Positions 1 through 6,428 of a stretch of 13,404 nt of DNA are shown piece after piece (position 1 is the stretch's first letter; the number at the start of each line of letters is the position of its first letter). The DNA comes from DAOMNN01 sp050486545 (GTDB lineage: Bacteria; Pseudomonadota; Gammaproteobacteria; Burkholderiales; Rhodocyclaceae): positions 1 to 13,404 of the forward strand of contig JBJHDM010000074.1 in NCBI GenBank assembly GCA_050486545.1, given 5' to 3'. Position numbers and translations under genes: made by a program. The notes below the pieces were generated by a model. It saw only the letters and a list, made by a program, of their open reading frames with translations, searched no databases and was not told the origin of the DNA.

Positions 1-105
1 GCACCAAAACTCATCATCGGCGCCATGATGCGAAAACTCGCTCAAGTCGCCTTCGGCGTGCTCAAGTCCGGAAAACCATTCGATCCCTCACTTCATGGGG
101 TTTGA
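1..105 (+). CDS. IS110-family transposase, C-terminal end (partial)
   Basis: The first 34 codons of the window read in frame 1 to a TGA at 103-105 and give the conserved tail of IS110/IS1111-type transposases (Transposase_20 region). Recognisable pieces are GAMMRKLAQVAFGVLKSGKPFDP, here given as GAMMRKL followed by FGVLKSGKPFDP. IS110 transposases use a DEDD (RuvC-like) catalytic domain at the N-terminus plus this C-terminal serine-containing domain. Only the end is visible, so it is impossible to say whether the gene is intact. It converges on leuA, whose stop codon lies about 90 bases further on. The family assignment rests on sequence recognition of a short stretch. Confidence 0.75.
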   Translation, partial: APKLIIGAMMRKLAQVAFGVLKSGKPFDPSLHGV

Positions 106-130
106 CGGGCGATAACAGTATCTACGCTCC
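1..130 (+). mobile_element. Right-end portion of an IS110-family insertion sequence
   Basis: The transposase tail ends at 105 and the element must end shortly after it. IS110-family members usually have no conspicuous terminal inverted repeats and make no or very short target duplications, so the boundary cannot be fixed by eye. The coordinate 130 is a guess. The remaining bases up to the leuA stop (about 130-197) hold no gene that I can support. Confidence 0.45.
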
Positions 131-197
131 GAGCTGCCACCTGTGCGATTGCCCCGTACCACCGGCCCCAATGCTTGCCGCTTGGCGGCTTGCGCTG

Positions 198-1733
198 CTA
201 GACCTGCGGACTCAGGCGTTCGCGGTTGTCGTGGAGCTTGTTCAGCGCGTTCAGGTAGGCCTTGGCCGATGCGACGATGATGTCGGTGTCCGCACCCTGT
301 CCGTTGACGACCTTCCCGTCACGGGCGAGGCGGACCGTGACTTCGCCTTGTGCATCGGTGCCGGTCGTGATCGCGTTGACCGAATAGAGCAGCAGTTCCG
401 TGCCGCTGTGCGCGACCGACTCGATCGCCTTGAATGCGGCGTCGACCGGCCCCGAGCCCTCGGCCCGGGCACGGACTTCCTTGCCTCCGGCAGCAAGCGT
501 GATCTCCGCCTCGGGCGTCTCGCCCGTCTCGGAATGAAAGCGCGAGGCGACCAGCCGGAAATGCTCCTGCTCGGGGGTGACGTCCTCGTCACTCATCATG
601 GCGTGCAGATCCTCGTCGAAGATCTCGTGCTTCTTGTCGGCGAGTTCCTTGAAGCGTGCGAAGGCATGGTTCAGGTGGTCTTCGGATTCGATGACGATGC
701 CGATCTCCTGGAGCCGCGTGCGGAATGCATTTCGTCCGGAATGCTTGCCGAGCACGAGTTTGTTCGCGCCCCAGCCGACGTCCTCGGCGCGCATGATCTC
801 GTAGGTTTCGCGGTGCTTGAGGACGCCGTCCTGGTGGATGCCCGATTCGTGCGAGAACGCATTGGCCCCGACAATCGCCTTGTTCGGCTGCACCGGGAAG
901 CCGGTAACGCCGGAGACGAGCTTCGAGGCCGGCACGATCTGGGTGGTGTCGATCCGTGTGTCGCATTCGAAGACGTCGCGGCGGGTGCGCACCGCCATGA
1001 CGATTTCCTCGAGCGAAGCGTTGCCGGCCCGTTCTCCGAGGCCATTGACCGTGCATTCGACCTGGCGCGCGCCTGCCCGCACTGCAGCGAGCGAATTGGC
1101 GACTGCCAGACCGAGATCGTTGTGGCAATGGACCGACCAGACCACCTTGTCCGACCCGGGAACGCGCTCGATCAAGGTACGGATCGTCTGCGCGAACTGT
1201 TCGGGCACGTTGTAGCCGACGGTGTCCGGCACGTTGATCGTCGTCGCGCCGGCGCGGATCACCGCCTCGAAGATGCGGCAGAGGAAATCGATCTCCGAAC
1301 GCCCGGCGTCCTCGGCCGAGAACTCGACGTCGTCCGTATACTCGCGTGCCCAGCCGATTGCCTTGACCGCCTGCTCGACGACCTGATCGGGCGTCATCCG
1401 CAGCTTCTTCTCCATGTGGATCGGGCTGGTCGCGATGAACGTGTGGATGCGCCCGCGTGCGGCCGGGCGAATCGCTTCGCCGGATCGGCGGATGTCGTTC
1501 TCGTTGGCACGCGCGAGCGAGCACACGGTCGACTCCTTGATGGCTTCGGCAATCGAACGCACCGCCTCGAAATCGCCGTTCGATGCGGCAGCGAAGCCCG
1601 CTTCGATGACGTCGACGCGCATGCGCTCGAGCTGGCGTGCGATACGCAGTTTCTCCTCACGCGTCATGGAGGCGCCTGGGCTTTGCTCGCCATCGCGCAA
1701 GGTGGTGTCGAAGATGATCAACTGGTCGTTCAT
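198..1733 (-). CDS. leuA: 2-isopropylmalate synthase
   Basis: Catalyses the first committed step of leucine synthesis: condensation of acetyl-CoA with 2-ketoisovalerate to 2-isopropylmalate, in the cytoplasm. At 511 residues it is the usual length for the bacterial LeuA1 type. The HMGL-like TIM barrel occupies roughly residues 4-280. It carries DTTLRDGEQ at 9-17 (metal and substrate site), HCHND at 202-206 (metal-binding histidines) and NGLGERAGN at 230-238. The linker motif HESGIHQDG is at 295-303, and a C-terminal LeuA dimer domain, the leucine feedback site in this family, covers about 365-505. The ATG follows AGGAG with a 6-base spacer. Upstream on the same strand lie a leucine-rich leader ORF and a hairpin followed by TTTT, which suggests control by attenuation in addition to feedback inhibition. 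It is the last gene of the ilv-pssA-leu cluster. Confidence 0.97.
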   Translation of the reverse strand: MNDQLIIFDTTLRDGEQSPGASMTREEKLRIARQLERMRVDVIEAGFAAASNGDFEAVRSIAEAIKESTVCSLARANENDIRRSGEAIRPAARGRIHTFIATSPIHMEKKLRMTPDQVVEQAVKAIGWAREYTDDVEFSAEDAGRSEIDFLCRIFEAVIRAGATTINVPDTVGYNVPEQFAQTIRTLIERVPGSDKVVWSVHCHNDLGLAVANSLAAVRAGARQVECTVNGLGERAGNASLEEIVMAVRTRRDVFECDTRIDTTQIVPASKLVSGVTGFPVQPNKAIVGANAFSHESGIHQDGVLKHRETYEIMRAEDVGWGANKLVLGKHSGRNAFRTRLQEIGIVIESEDHLNHAFARFKELADKKHEIFDEDLHAMMSDEDVTPEQEHFRLVASRFHSETGETPEAEITLAAGGKEVRARAEGSGPVDAAFKAIESVAHSGTELLLYSVNAITTGTDAQGEVTVRLARDGKVVNGQGADTDIIVASAKAYLNALNKLHDNRERLSPQV

Positions 1734-1782
1734 GTCAGGCTCCTGCGGGGTTCGATCAATCGTTGTAGGCGAAGAAGATCGC

Positions 1783-1811
1783 GAAAACGTCGCCTGCGCG
1801 TTGCGCGGGCG
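1783..1811 (-). terminator. Putative intrinsic attenuator terminator upstream of leuA
   Basis: On the minus strand, the arm CGCCCGCGC (1811-1803) pairs with CGCGCAGGCG (1800-1791) around a 3-base loop. This gives eight G-C pairs interrupted by one C-A mismatch. The hairpin is followed three bases later by TTTT (1787-1784). It lies 33 bases after the stop codon of the leucine-rich leader ORF and 57 bases before the leuA start, as expected for an attenuator. The T tract is short, so its strength is uncertain. Confidence 0.6.
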
Positions 1812-1859
1812 GCTCGGGTACGGCGAAGAGGGGGAGGAGATCTGTCAGCGCGCGAGGCG
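1791..1859 (-). promoter_or_regulatory. Putative antiterminator pairing of the leuA attenuator
   Basis: The last sense codons of the leader ORF contain CGCCTCGCGCG (1859-1849). This can pair with CGCGCAGGCG (1800-1791), the 3' arm of the putative terminator: ten pairs with a single bulged C, against eight pairs with a mismatch in the terminator itself. A ribosome stalled in the Leu run (codons 18-21, 1883-1872) would leave 1859-1849 free to pair. A ribosome reaching the stop codon at 1847-1845 would cover it and let the terminator form. The base pairing is visible in the sequence; the mechanism is inferred. Confidence 0.5.
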
Positions 1860-1934
1860 CAGCAGCGGGCCGAGCAGCAGCAGGCTCGCCAGGAGGGAGA
1901 AGAGCACGAAGAAGGGGTTGCTTTCGAGCATCAT
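1845..1934 (-). CDS. leuL: Leucine-rich leader peptide of leuA (29 aa)
   Basis: This short ORF lies between pssA and leuA on the same strand and encodes 29 residues, of which 11 are leucine. It includes the stretch LLASLLLLGPLLRL, with four consecutive Leu codons (18-21), and ends in TGA at 1847-1845. A Leu-codon run just ahead of a hairpin with a T tract and a leucine-synthesis gene is the layout of the enterobacterial leu leader. The peptide would have no function of its own. Translation through the Leu codons would sense charged leucyl-tRNA. It begins ATG ATG with no convincing Shine-Dalgarno, and the candidate promoter places transcription start almost at the ATG, so it could be translated leaderless. 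The alternative is a small hydrophobic single-pass membrane protein, which the composition alone does not exclude. Confidence 0.65.
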   Translation of the reverse strand: MMLESNPFFVLFSLLASLLLLGPLLRLAR

Positions 1935-1941
1935 GTTCCGA

Positions 1942-1971
1942 AATATAAACCGGAGTTTCCGGAGAATGCAA
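1942..1971 (-). promoter_or_regulatory. Candidate sigma-70 promoter for the leuA leader
   Basis: On the minus strand TTGCAT (1971-1966) is followed after 17 bases by TTATAT (1948-1943), or after 18 by TATATT (1947-1942). The AT-rich -10 region stands out in otherwise GC-rich DNA. The spacer contains the direct repeat CTCCGG-AAA-CTCCGG. Transcription would start around 1935, at or just before the leader ATG at 1934. The -35 match is only moderate. Confidence 0.45.
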
Positions 1972-1993
1972 GGAAACTGCCGTTGAACCCTTC

Positions 1994-2848
1994 CTATGGC
2001 CCCGATCGATCGCGCTTATCGATCTCCGTGTTGGGTCCCGAAGGGTCATGTTCAGGCGTGGCCGCACCCTCCGTTTCGGGCGGTGGCGCCTCGGTCAGAT
2101 CCGTTTCGCGTTCCGCTGCGATCCGGCGGCGTCGGAGCCAGCGCCATCCCCACAGTACGTATCCGGATGCGGCGTATACGATGAACAGTGCGAACAGTAC
2201 GCCCGGAGGATAGGTGGAGATCAGTGCGAAGCCGAGCACGACCGCGATCACGACGATGAACGGCACGCTGCGGCGCAGGTTGATGTCCTTGCCGCTCCAG
2301 TAGAGCAGGTTGGTGACCATCGACAGGCCGGCAAACACGGTCAGTGCGAGGGCGAGCCAGCTCACGTCCTCTCCGGTCAGGCCGATGTCCATGACGACCC
2401 ACACCATGCCGGCGATCAGGGCTGCCGCCGCTGGGCTCGGCAGGCCCTGGAAGAAGCGCTTGTCGACGACGTTGACGTTGGTGTTGAAGCGTGCCAGCCG
2501 CAGGGCTGCGCCGGCGCAATAGATGAATGCGGCAATCCAGCCGAGCTTGCCGAAGTCCCGGAGCGCCCATTCGTACATGACCAGGGCCGGGGCGGCGCCG
2601 AAGGACACCATGTCCGAGAGCGAGTCGTATTCGGCGCCGAATGCGCTCTGCGTGTGGGTCAGGCGGGCCACCCGTCCGTCCAGCCCGTCGAGGAGCATGG
2701 CGACGAAAATTGCCACCGCTGCGACCTCGAAGCGACTGTTCATGGCCTGGACGATGGCATAGAAGCCTGCGAACAGGGCGGCAGTCGTAAACAGGTTGGG
2801 CAGGATGTAGATGCCGCGCCGTCGCTTCTCGTTGGAGATCAGGGGCAT
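1994..2848 (-). CDS. pssA: CDP-diacylglycerol--serine O-phosphatidyltransferase
   Basis: Integral membrane enzyme that transfers the phosphatidyl group from CDP-diacylglycerol to L-serine, making phosphatidylserine, the precursor of phosphatidylethanolamine. The complete CDP-alcohol phosphatidyltransferase signature is present: D54, D57-G58, A61-R62, then G71, D75 and D79 at the canonical spacing. The N-terminus RRRGIYILPNLFTTAALFAGF is the cytoplasmic start plus first membrane helix, given here as ILPNLFTTAALFAGF. Several further hydrophobic helices run to about residue 230, followed by an Arg-rich and then acidic, proline-rich C-terminal tail. The 284-residue length fits the subtype II (Bacillus-like) membrane enzyme found in many betaproteobacteria, not the soluble E. 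coli type. It sits between ilvC and leuA. A psd (decarboxylase) gene, which I recall beside pssA in relatives, is absent here. No clear Shine-Dalgarno precedes the ATG. Confidence 0.95.
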   Translation of the reverse strand: MPLISNEKRRRGIYILPNLFTTAALFAGFYAIVQAMNSRFEVAAVAIFVAMLLDGLDGRVARLTHTQSAFGAEYDSLSDMVSFGAAPALVMYEWALRDFGKLGWIAAFIYCAGAALRLARFNTNVNVVDKRFFQGLPSPAAAALIAGMVWVVMDIGLTGEDVSWLALALTVFAGLSMVTNLLYWSGKDINLRRSVPFIVVIAVVLGFALISTYPPGVLFALFIVYAASGYVLWGWRWLRRRRIAAERETDLTEAPPPETEGAATPEHDPSGPNTEIDKRDRSGP

Positions 2849-2895
2849 TGCGCAGGACCGGTCGATACGGTCAGGTTCGGGTTGAACACCCTTTG

Positions 2896-2901
2896 ATTCT
2901 A
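2896..2901 (-). promoter_or_regulatory. Candidate -10 element for pssA
   Basis: TAGAAT on the minus strand, 47 bases before the pssA start and after the post-ilvC hairpin. No good -35 hexamer is found at 16-18 bases, so this is a single-element match. It would allow pssA (and read-through to leuA) to be expressed independently of the ilv genes. Confidence 0.3.
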
Positions 2902-2940
2902 CCGCAAGCGGGCAGCCGCCACGAATGTGGCAGGCCGTGT

Positions 2941-2970
2941 GGGGGAGCAGGGCGGTCGGCCTGCTCCCCC
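2941..2970 (-). terminator. Perfect 11-bp hairpin downstream of ilvC
   Basis: GGGGGAGCAGG and CCTGCTCCCCC form an 11-bp perfect stem around an 8-base loop. It starts 14 bases beyond the ilvC stop codon and lies before pssA. There is no T run on either side, so it is not a textbook intrinsic terminator. It may instead protect the ilv mRNA 3' end or reduce read-through into pssA. Confidence 0.55.
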
Positions 2971-2983
2971 GGCGGTGCGTGTC

Positions 2984-4000
2984 TCAGTTCTTCGACTGGT
3001 CGACGAGCTTGTTCTTGCTGATCCAGGGCATCATCTGGCGAAGTTGCGCACCGACGACCTCGATCGGGTGGGCGGCATTCAGGCGCCGGCGTGCGGTCAT
3101 CGACGGGTAGCCGGTGCGGCCTTCCAGGATGAACATCTTGGCGTACTCGCCGGACTGGATGCGTTCCAGGGCCATGCGCATCGCCTCGCGCGACTCCTCG
3201 TTGATGACCTCGGGGCCAGTCACGTACTCGCCGTACTCGGCATTGTTCGAGATCGAGTAGTTCATGTTGGCGATACCGCCTTCGTACATTAGGTCGACAA
3301 TGAGCTTGAGCTCGTGCAGGCATTCGAAATAGGCCATCTCCGGGGCATAGCCGGCCTCGACCAGCGTCTCGAAGCCCATCTTGACGAGTTCGACCGCGCC
3401 ACCACACAGCACGGCCTGCTCGCCGAACAGATCGGTTTCGGTCTCCTCCCGGAAGTCGGTCTCGATCACGCCGCCCTTGGTGCCGCCGTTGGCTGCCGCA
3501 TAGGACAGGGCGATGTCACGGGCTTTGCCGGACTTGTCCTGATGGACTGCGATCAGGGTCGGCACGCCGCCGCCTTTCAGGTATTCGGAGCGCACGGTGT
3601 GTCCCGGACCCTTGGGGGCGATCATGATCACGTCCAGATCCGCACGGGGCACGACCTGGTTGTAGTGGATGTTGAACCCGTGCGCGAAGGCCAGCGTTCC
3701 GCCCTTCTTGATGTTGGGTTCCACCTCGTCGCGATAGACCTGCGGGATGTTCTCGTCGGGCAGCAGCATCATGACGACGTCGGCACCCTTGACCGCCTTG
3801 CCGATCTCCTCGACCTTGAGCCCGGCGCCCTTGGCCTTGTCCCAGGAGGCGCCGCCCTTGCGCAGACCGACGGTGACCTTGACGCCGGAGTCGGAGAGGT
3901 TCTGGGCGTGGGCATGGCCCTGCGAGCCATAGCCGACGATGGTGACCTTCTTGCCCTTGATCAGGGAGAGGTCGGCGTCCTTGTCGTAATAGACTTTCAT
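2984..4000 (-). CDS. ilvC: Ketol-acid reductoisomerase (NADP+), class I
   Basis: Converts 2-acetolactate to 2,3-dihydroxyisovalerate (and acetohydroxybutyrate to the isoleucine precursor) by Mg-dependent isomerisation and NADPH reduction. At 338 residues it is the short class I form. The Rossmann motif GYGSQGHAHAQNL is at 23-35, the cofactor-specificity loop around GLRKGGAS at 45-52, and the catalytic H107 region at AFAHGFN. The C-terminal knotted domain has metal ligands D190, E194, E226 and E230, and S251 for substrate. The ATG follows GAGGAA with a 4-base spacer. It begins 20 bases after ilvH and is followed by the strong hairpin at 2941-2970, so ilvB-ilvH-ilvC is probably one transcript ending there. 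Confidence 0.97.
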   Translation of the reverse strand: MKVYYDKDADLSLIKGKKVTIVGYGSQGHAHAQNLSDSGVKVTVGLRKGGASWDKAKGAGLKVEEIGKAVKGADVVMMLLPDENIPQVYRDEVEPNIKKGGTLAFAHGFNIHYNQVVPRADLDVIMIAPKGPGHTVRSEYLKGGGVPTLIAVHQDKSGKARDIALSYAAANGGTKGGVIETDFREETETDLFGEQAVLCGGAVELVKMGFETLVEAGYAPEMAYFECLHELKLIVDLMYEGGIANMNYSISNNAEYGEYVTGPEVINEESREAMRMALERIQSGEYAKMFILEGRTGYPSMTARRRLNAAHPIEVVGAQLRQMMPWISKNKLVDQSKN

Positions 4001-4020
4001 GTGATTCCTCGTTTCGGTGT

Positions 4021-4512
4021 TCAGACTTTCAGTACCCGGTCGCCGCGGCCGATGCCGCAGATCCCGGAGCGTACGGTTTCGAGAATGAGTTCCGTGCCGA
4101 TCGCGCCGATGAAGGCGTCGAGCTTGGCCTGGTTGCCGGTCAGTTCGATGACGTAGGAGGCTTCGGTCACGTCGATGATGCGGGCGCGGAAGATCTCGGT
4201 CATCCGCTTCATTTCCTCGCGGTCCTTGCCGGTCGCGCGCACCTTGATGAGCATGAGCTCCCGCTCGATGTGCGCCGATTCGGAGATATCGACGACCTTG
4301 ATCACCTCCACGAGCTTGTTCAGCTGCTTGGTGATCTGCTCGATGATGTCGTCCGACCCCGTCGTGACGATGGTCATGCGCGACATCGATTCGTCTTCGG
4401 TCGGTGCAACGGTCAGCGATTCGATGTTGTAGCCGCGCGCGGAAAACAGTCCCGATACGCGCGACAGTGCGCCCGATTCGTTCTCGATCAGAAGGGAGAT
4501 GACGTGTCTCAT
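4021..4512 (-). CDS. ilvH: Acetolactate synthase small (regulatory) subunit
   Basis: Regulatory partner of the catalytic subunit encoded just upstream. It raises the activity of that subunit and confers valine feedback inhibition. The 163-residue length matches IlvH rather than the short E. coli IlvN (the symbol ilvN is also used for this family). The N-terminal ACT domain (about residues 2-76) starts with LLIENESGALSRVSGLF and GYNIESLTV. It keeps N11, G14 and N29, the positions tied to valine binding in E. coli IlvH. A second, C-terminal ACT-like domain spans about 84-160 and ends GIGRGDRVLKV. It starts 91 bases after the ilvB stop codon. That spacer can form a GC-rich hairpin (4559-4575) but has no terminator-like T tract directly behind it. 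Confidence 0.96.
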   Translation of the reverse strand: MRHVISLLIENESGALSRVSGLFSARGYNIESLTVAPTEDESMSRMTIVTTGSDDIIEQITKQLNKLVEVIKVVDISESAHIERELMLIKVRATGKDREEMKRMTEIFRARIIDVTEASYVIELTGNQAKLDAFIGAIGTELILETVRSGICGIGRGDRVLKV

Positions 4513-4603
4513 GGTGAACTCGTGCGAGGGTCGAAGAAAAACCGCGGATGACGCATGTCCGGCCGTCTGGCCCGGGCGTGACCCGCGCGGCGCATGGTCT
4601 GGC

Positions 4604-6313
4604 TTACAGGTCCTCGGCCGACAGGATCATCTCGGTGAGACCCTTCCCGCCCTGGACCATCGGATAGACGTTCTCGGTCTGGTCGACCTGGAAGTCGAGG
4701 AAGACCAGATCGTTCTTCCGGCTGAACGCTTCGCGGATCGCCCCTTCGACGTCTCCCGGCTTGTCGACCCGGATGCCGACGTGGCCATAGGCTTCCGCCA
4801 GCCGGGCGAAGTCCGGCAGGGAGTCCATGTAGGATTCGGAATAGCGTCCACCGTGGAACAGTTCCTGCCACTGGCGGACCATGCCAAGATAGCGGTTGTT
4901 CAGGTTGCAGATCTTGATCGGCAGCCGGAACTGCTTGCAGGTCGACAATTCCTGGATGCACATCTGGATCGACGCCTCGCCGGTGATACAGGCGACCGGG
5001 GAGCCCGGATGCGCAAGCTGTGCACCCATGGCGTAGGGGAGGCCGACGCCCATCGTGCCCAGACCGCCGGAGTTGAGCCAGCGGCGCGGCTTGTCGAACT
5101 TGTAGTACTGGGCGGCCCACATCTGGTGCTGGCCGACGTCCGAAGTGATGAACGCATCGCCGCCGGTGACCTCCCACAGCTTCTGCACGACGAACTGCGG
5201 CTTGATGATCTCGTCCGAGTTCTTGTAGCGCATGCAGTCGCGGCGACGCCATTCGTCGACCTGCTTCCACCACGTCGCGAGCGATTCTGGTTCCGGGCGG
5301 GCCGAAGAGGATTCGATCTGGCGGATCATCTCGTCGAGCACTTCGCGCACGTCGCCGACGATCGGGACATCGACCTTGACCCGTTTCGAGATCGACGAGG
5401 GATCGATGTCCACGTGGACGATCTTGCGTGGTTCCTCCGCGAAATGCGCAGGGTTGCCGATCACGCGGTCGTCGAAGCGCGCACCGATCGCCAGCAGCAC
5501 GTCGCAGAAATGCATCGACATGTTGGCTTCGTAGGTGCCGTGCATGCCCGGCATGCCGAGGAACTGCGAATCGCTGGCCGGATAGGCGCCGAGCCCCATC
5601 AGCGTGCTGGTGATCGGAAATCCGAGCAGACGGGCAAGCTTGGTCAACTGCTCGGACGCGTTCGAGAGCACGACGCCGCCGCCGGTGTAGATCATCGGGC
5701 GCTTGGCTTCGAGGAGCAACTGGACGGCCTTGCGGATCTGGCCCTGATGCCCCTTGACGACCGGGTTGTACGAGCGCATCGGCACGTCGGCCGGATAGTC
5801 GAACTCGCACTTCTGCATCGACACGTCCTTGGGGATGTCGACGAGCACGGGGCCGGGGCGGCCGGTCCGGGCAAGGATGAACGCCTTCTTGATCGTGGTG
5901 GCGATGTCGGCCGCGTCCTTGACGAGGAAATTGTGCTTCACGCACGGACGCGTGATGCCGACGGTGTCGACCTCCTGGAAGGCATCCTGCCCGATTGCCG
6001 CAGTGGGAACCTGGCCCGAGATGATGACCATCGGGATCGAATCGCAATACGCCGTGGCGATGCCGGTGACGGCGTTGGTAGCGCCGGGACCCGAGGTGAC
6101 CATCGCTACGCCGACCTTCTCGGTCGAGCGCGCGTAACCGTCGGCGGCGTGCACGGCTGCCTGCTCGTGGCGAACGAGCACATGCCGGACCTGATCCTGG
6201 TTGAAGAGCGCGTCGTACAGGAAGAGCACTGCGCCACCCGGATAGCCGAATACGTAGTCGACCTTTTCTTCCTGAAGGCACCTGATTACAATTTCTGCTC
6301 CAGTCAGCACCAT
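4604..6313 (-). CDS. ilvB: Acetolactate synthase large (catalytic) subunit
   Basis: ThDP- and FAD-dependent enzyme that condenses two pyruvates to 2-acetolactate, or pyruvate with 2-ketobutyrate, at the start of valine/leucine/isoleucine synthesis. It could equally be called ilvI. At 569 residues it has the normal three-domain layout. The N-terminal ThDP domain has VFGYPGGAVLFLYDAL and the catalytic glutamate E50 in RHEQAAVHAADGYAR. The central FAD domain covers about 190-340, including GARFDDRV at 277-284. The C-terminal ThDP-binding domain has NSGGLGTMGVGLPYAMGA and LNNRYLGMVRQWQ. The diphosphate/metal motif reads GEAS (445-448) in place of the usual GDGS, with N472-N473 at the correct distance. 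First gene of the cluster, divergent from a sigma-factor operon; the start has only a weak GAGAG-like ribosome site. Confidence 0.96.
   Translation of the reverse strand: MVLTGAEIVIRCLQEEKVDYVFGYPGGAVLFLYDALFNQDQVRHVLVRHEQAAVHAADGYARSTEKVGVAMVTSGPGATNAVTGIATAYCDSIPMVIISGQVPTAAIGQDAFQEVDTVGITRPCVKHNFLVKDAADIATTIKKAFILARTGRPGPVLVDIPKDVSMQKCEFDYPADVPMRSYNPVVKGHQGQIRKAVQLLLEAKRPMIYTGGGVVLSNASEQLTKLARLLGFPITSTLMGLGAYPASDSQFLGMPGMHGTYEANMSMHFCDVLLAIGARFDDRVIGNPAHFAEEPRKIVHVDIDPSSISKRVKVDVPIVGDVREVLDEMIRQIESSSARPEPESLATWWKQVDEWRRRDCMRYKNSDEIIKPQFVVQKLWEVTGGDAFITSDVGQHQMWAAQYYKFDKPRRWLNSGGLGTMGVGLPYAMGAQLAHPGSPVACITGEASIQMCIQELSTCKQFRLPIKICNLNNRYLGMVRQWQELFHGGRYSESYMDSLPDFARLAEAYGHVGIRVDKPGDVEGAIREAFSRKNDLVFLDFQVDQTENVYPMVQGGKGLTEMILSAEDL
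6287..6292 (+). promoter_or_regulatory. Candidate -10 element for the sigma-factor operon
   Basis: TACAAT on the plus strand inside the first codons of the divergent ilvB gene. The best -35 at 17 bases is only TTTTCT. It would give a 5' leader of roughly 135 bases before the CTG start proposed for the sigma factor. Weak support. Confidence 0.22.
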
Positions 6314-6345
6314 CGCAAGCTCGCTCTCGTACAGATTCCAAACGA

Positions 6346-6361
6346 CGAACGTTACCGTTCG
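6346..6361. repeat. Inverted repeat in the ilvB / sigma-factor divergent region
   Basis: CGAACG-TTAC-CGTTCG, a perfect 6-bp inverted repeat with a 4-base centre. It overlaps the candidate ilvB -10 element and lies about 75 bases upstream of the sigma-factor start, a position fit for a shared operator. It could also be chance or a small RNA hairpin. Confidence 0.4.
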
Positions 6362-6377
6362 GCCGCATTTTGGTCAA
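6349..6377 (-). promoter_or_regulatory. Candidate promoter for ilvBHC
   Basis: TTGACC (6377-6372) and TAACGT (6354-6349) on the minus strand with an exact 17-base spacer. The -35 is a good match and the -10 is weak. Transcription would start near 6342, giving a 5' leader of about 30 bases. No branched-chain-rich leader peptide fits in this space, so attenuation of the kind proposed for leuA is not seen for ilvB. Confidence 0.4.
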
Positions 6378-6423
6378 GGCCGTTGCTGCGTCGCGCAAGA
6401 CTGCCGGTCGTTTGCGTCAATTC

Positions 6424-6428
6424 GAGGA
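6424..6428 (+). promoter_or_regulatory. Shine-Dalgarno that points to a CTG start for the sigma factor
   Basis: GAGGA ends 7 bases before CTG at 6436-6438. No ATG or GTG start lies near the conserved N-terminus. The only other in-frame candidates upstream, TTG at 6370 and TTG at 6412, have no ribosome site. Confidence 0.5.

Noticed and set aside
173..193. Imperfect palindrome GCTTGCCGC-TTG-GCGGCTTGC after leuA
   Set aside because: Considered as a leuA terminator, but the stem is only 5 bp plus mismatches and no T run follows on the minus strand.
1756..2067. 103-codon minus-strand ORF between leuA and pssA
   Set aside because: It overlaps the pssA end, is low in recognisable structure, and runs through the attenuator hairpin. 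The Leu-rich 29-codon frame with its own ATG explains the region better.
102..2213. 703-codon plus-strand ORF opposite leuA and the pssA end
   Set aside because: Antisense shadow in high-GC DNA. The opposite strand holds LeuA and PssA with full family motifs, and the translated product is Arg/Asp-rich with no recognisable domain.
4559..4576. GC-rich hairpin between ilvB and ilvH
   Set aside because: Short stem with a bulged base. The TTTTT further on lies about 20 bases beyond the stem, too far for an intrinsic terminator, and the genes are expected to be co-transcribed.
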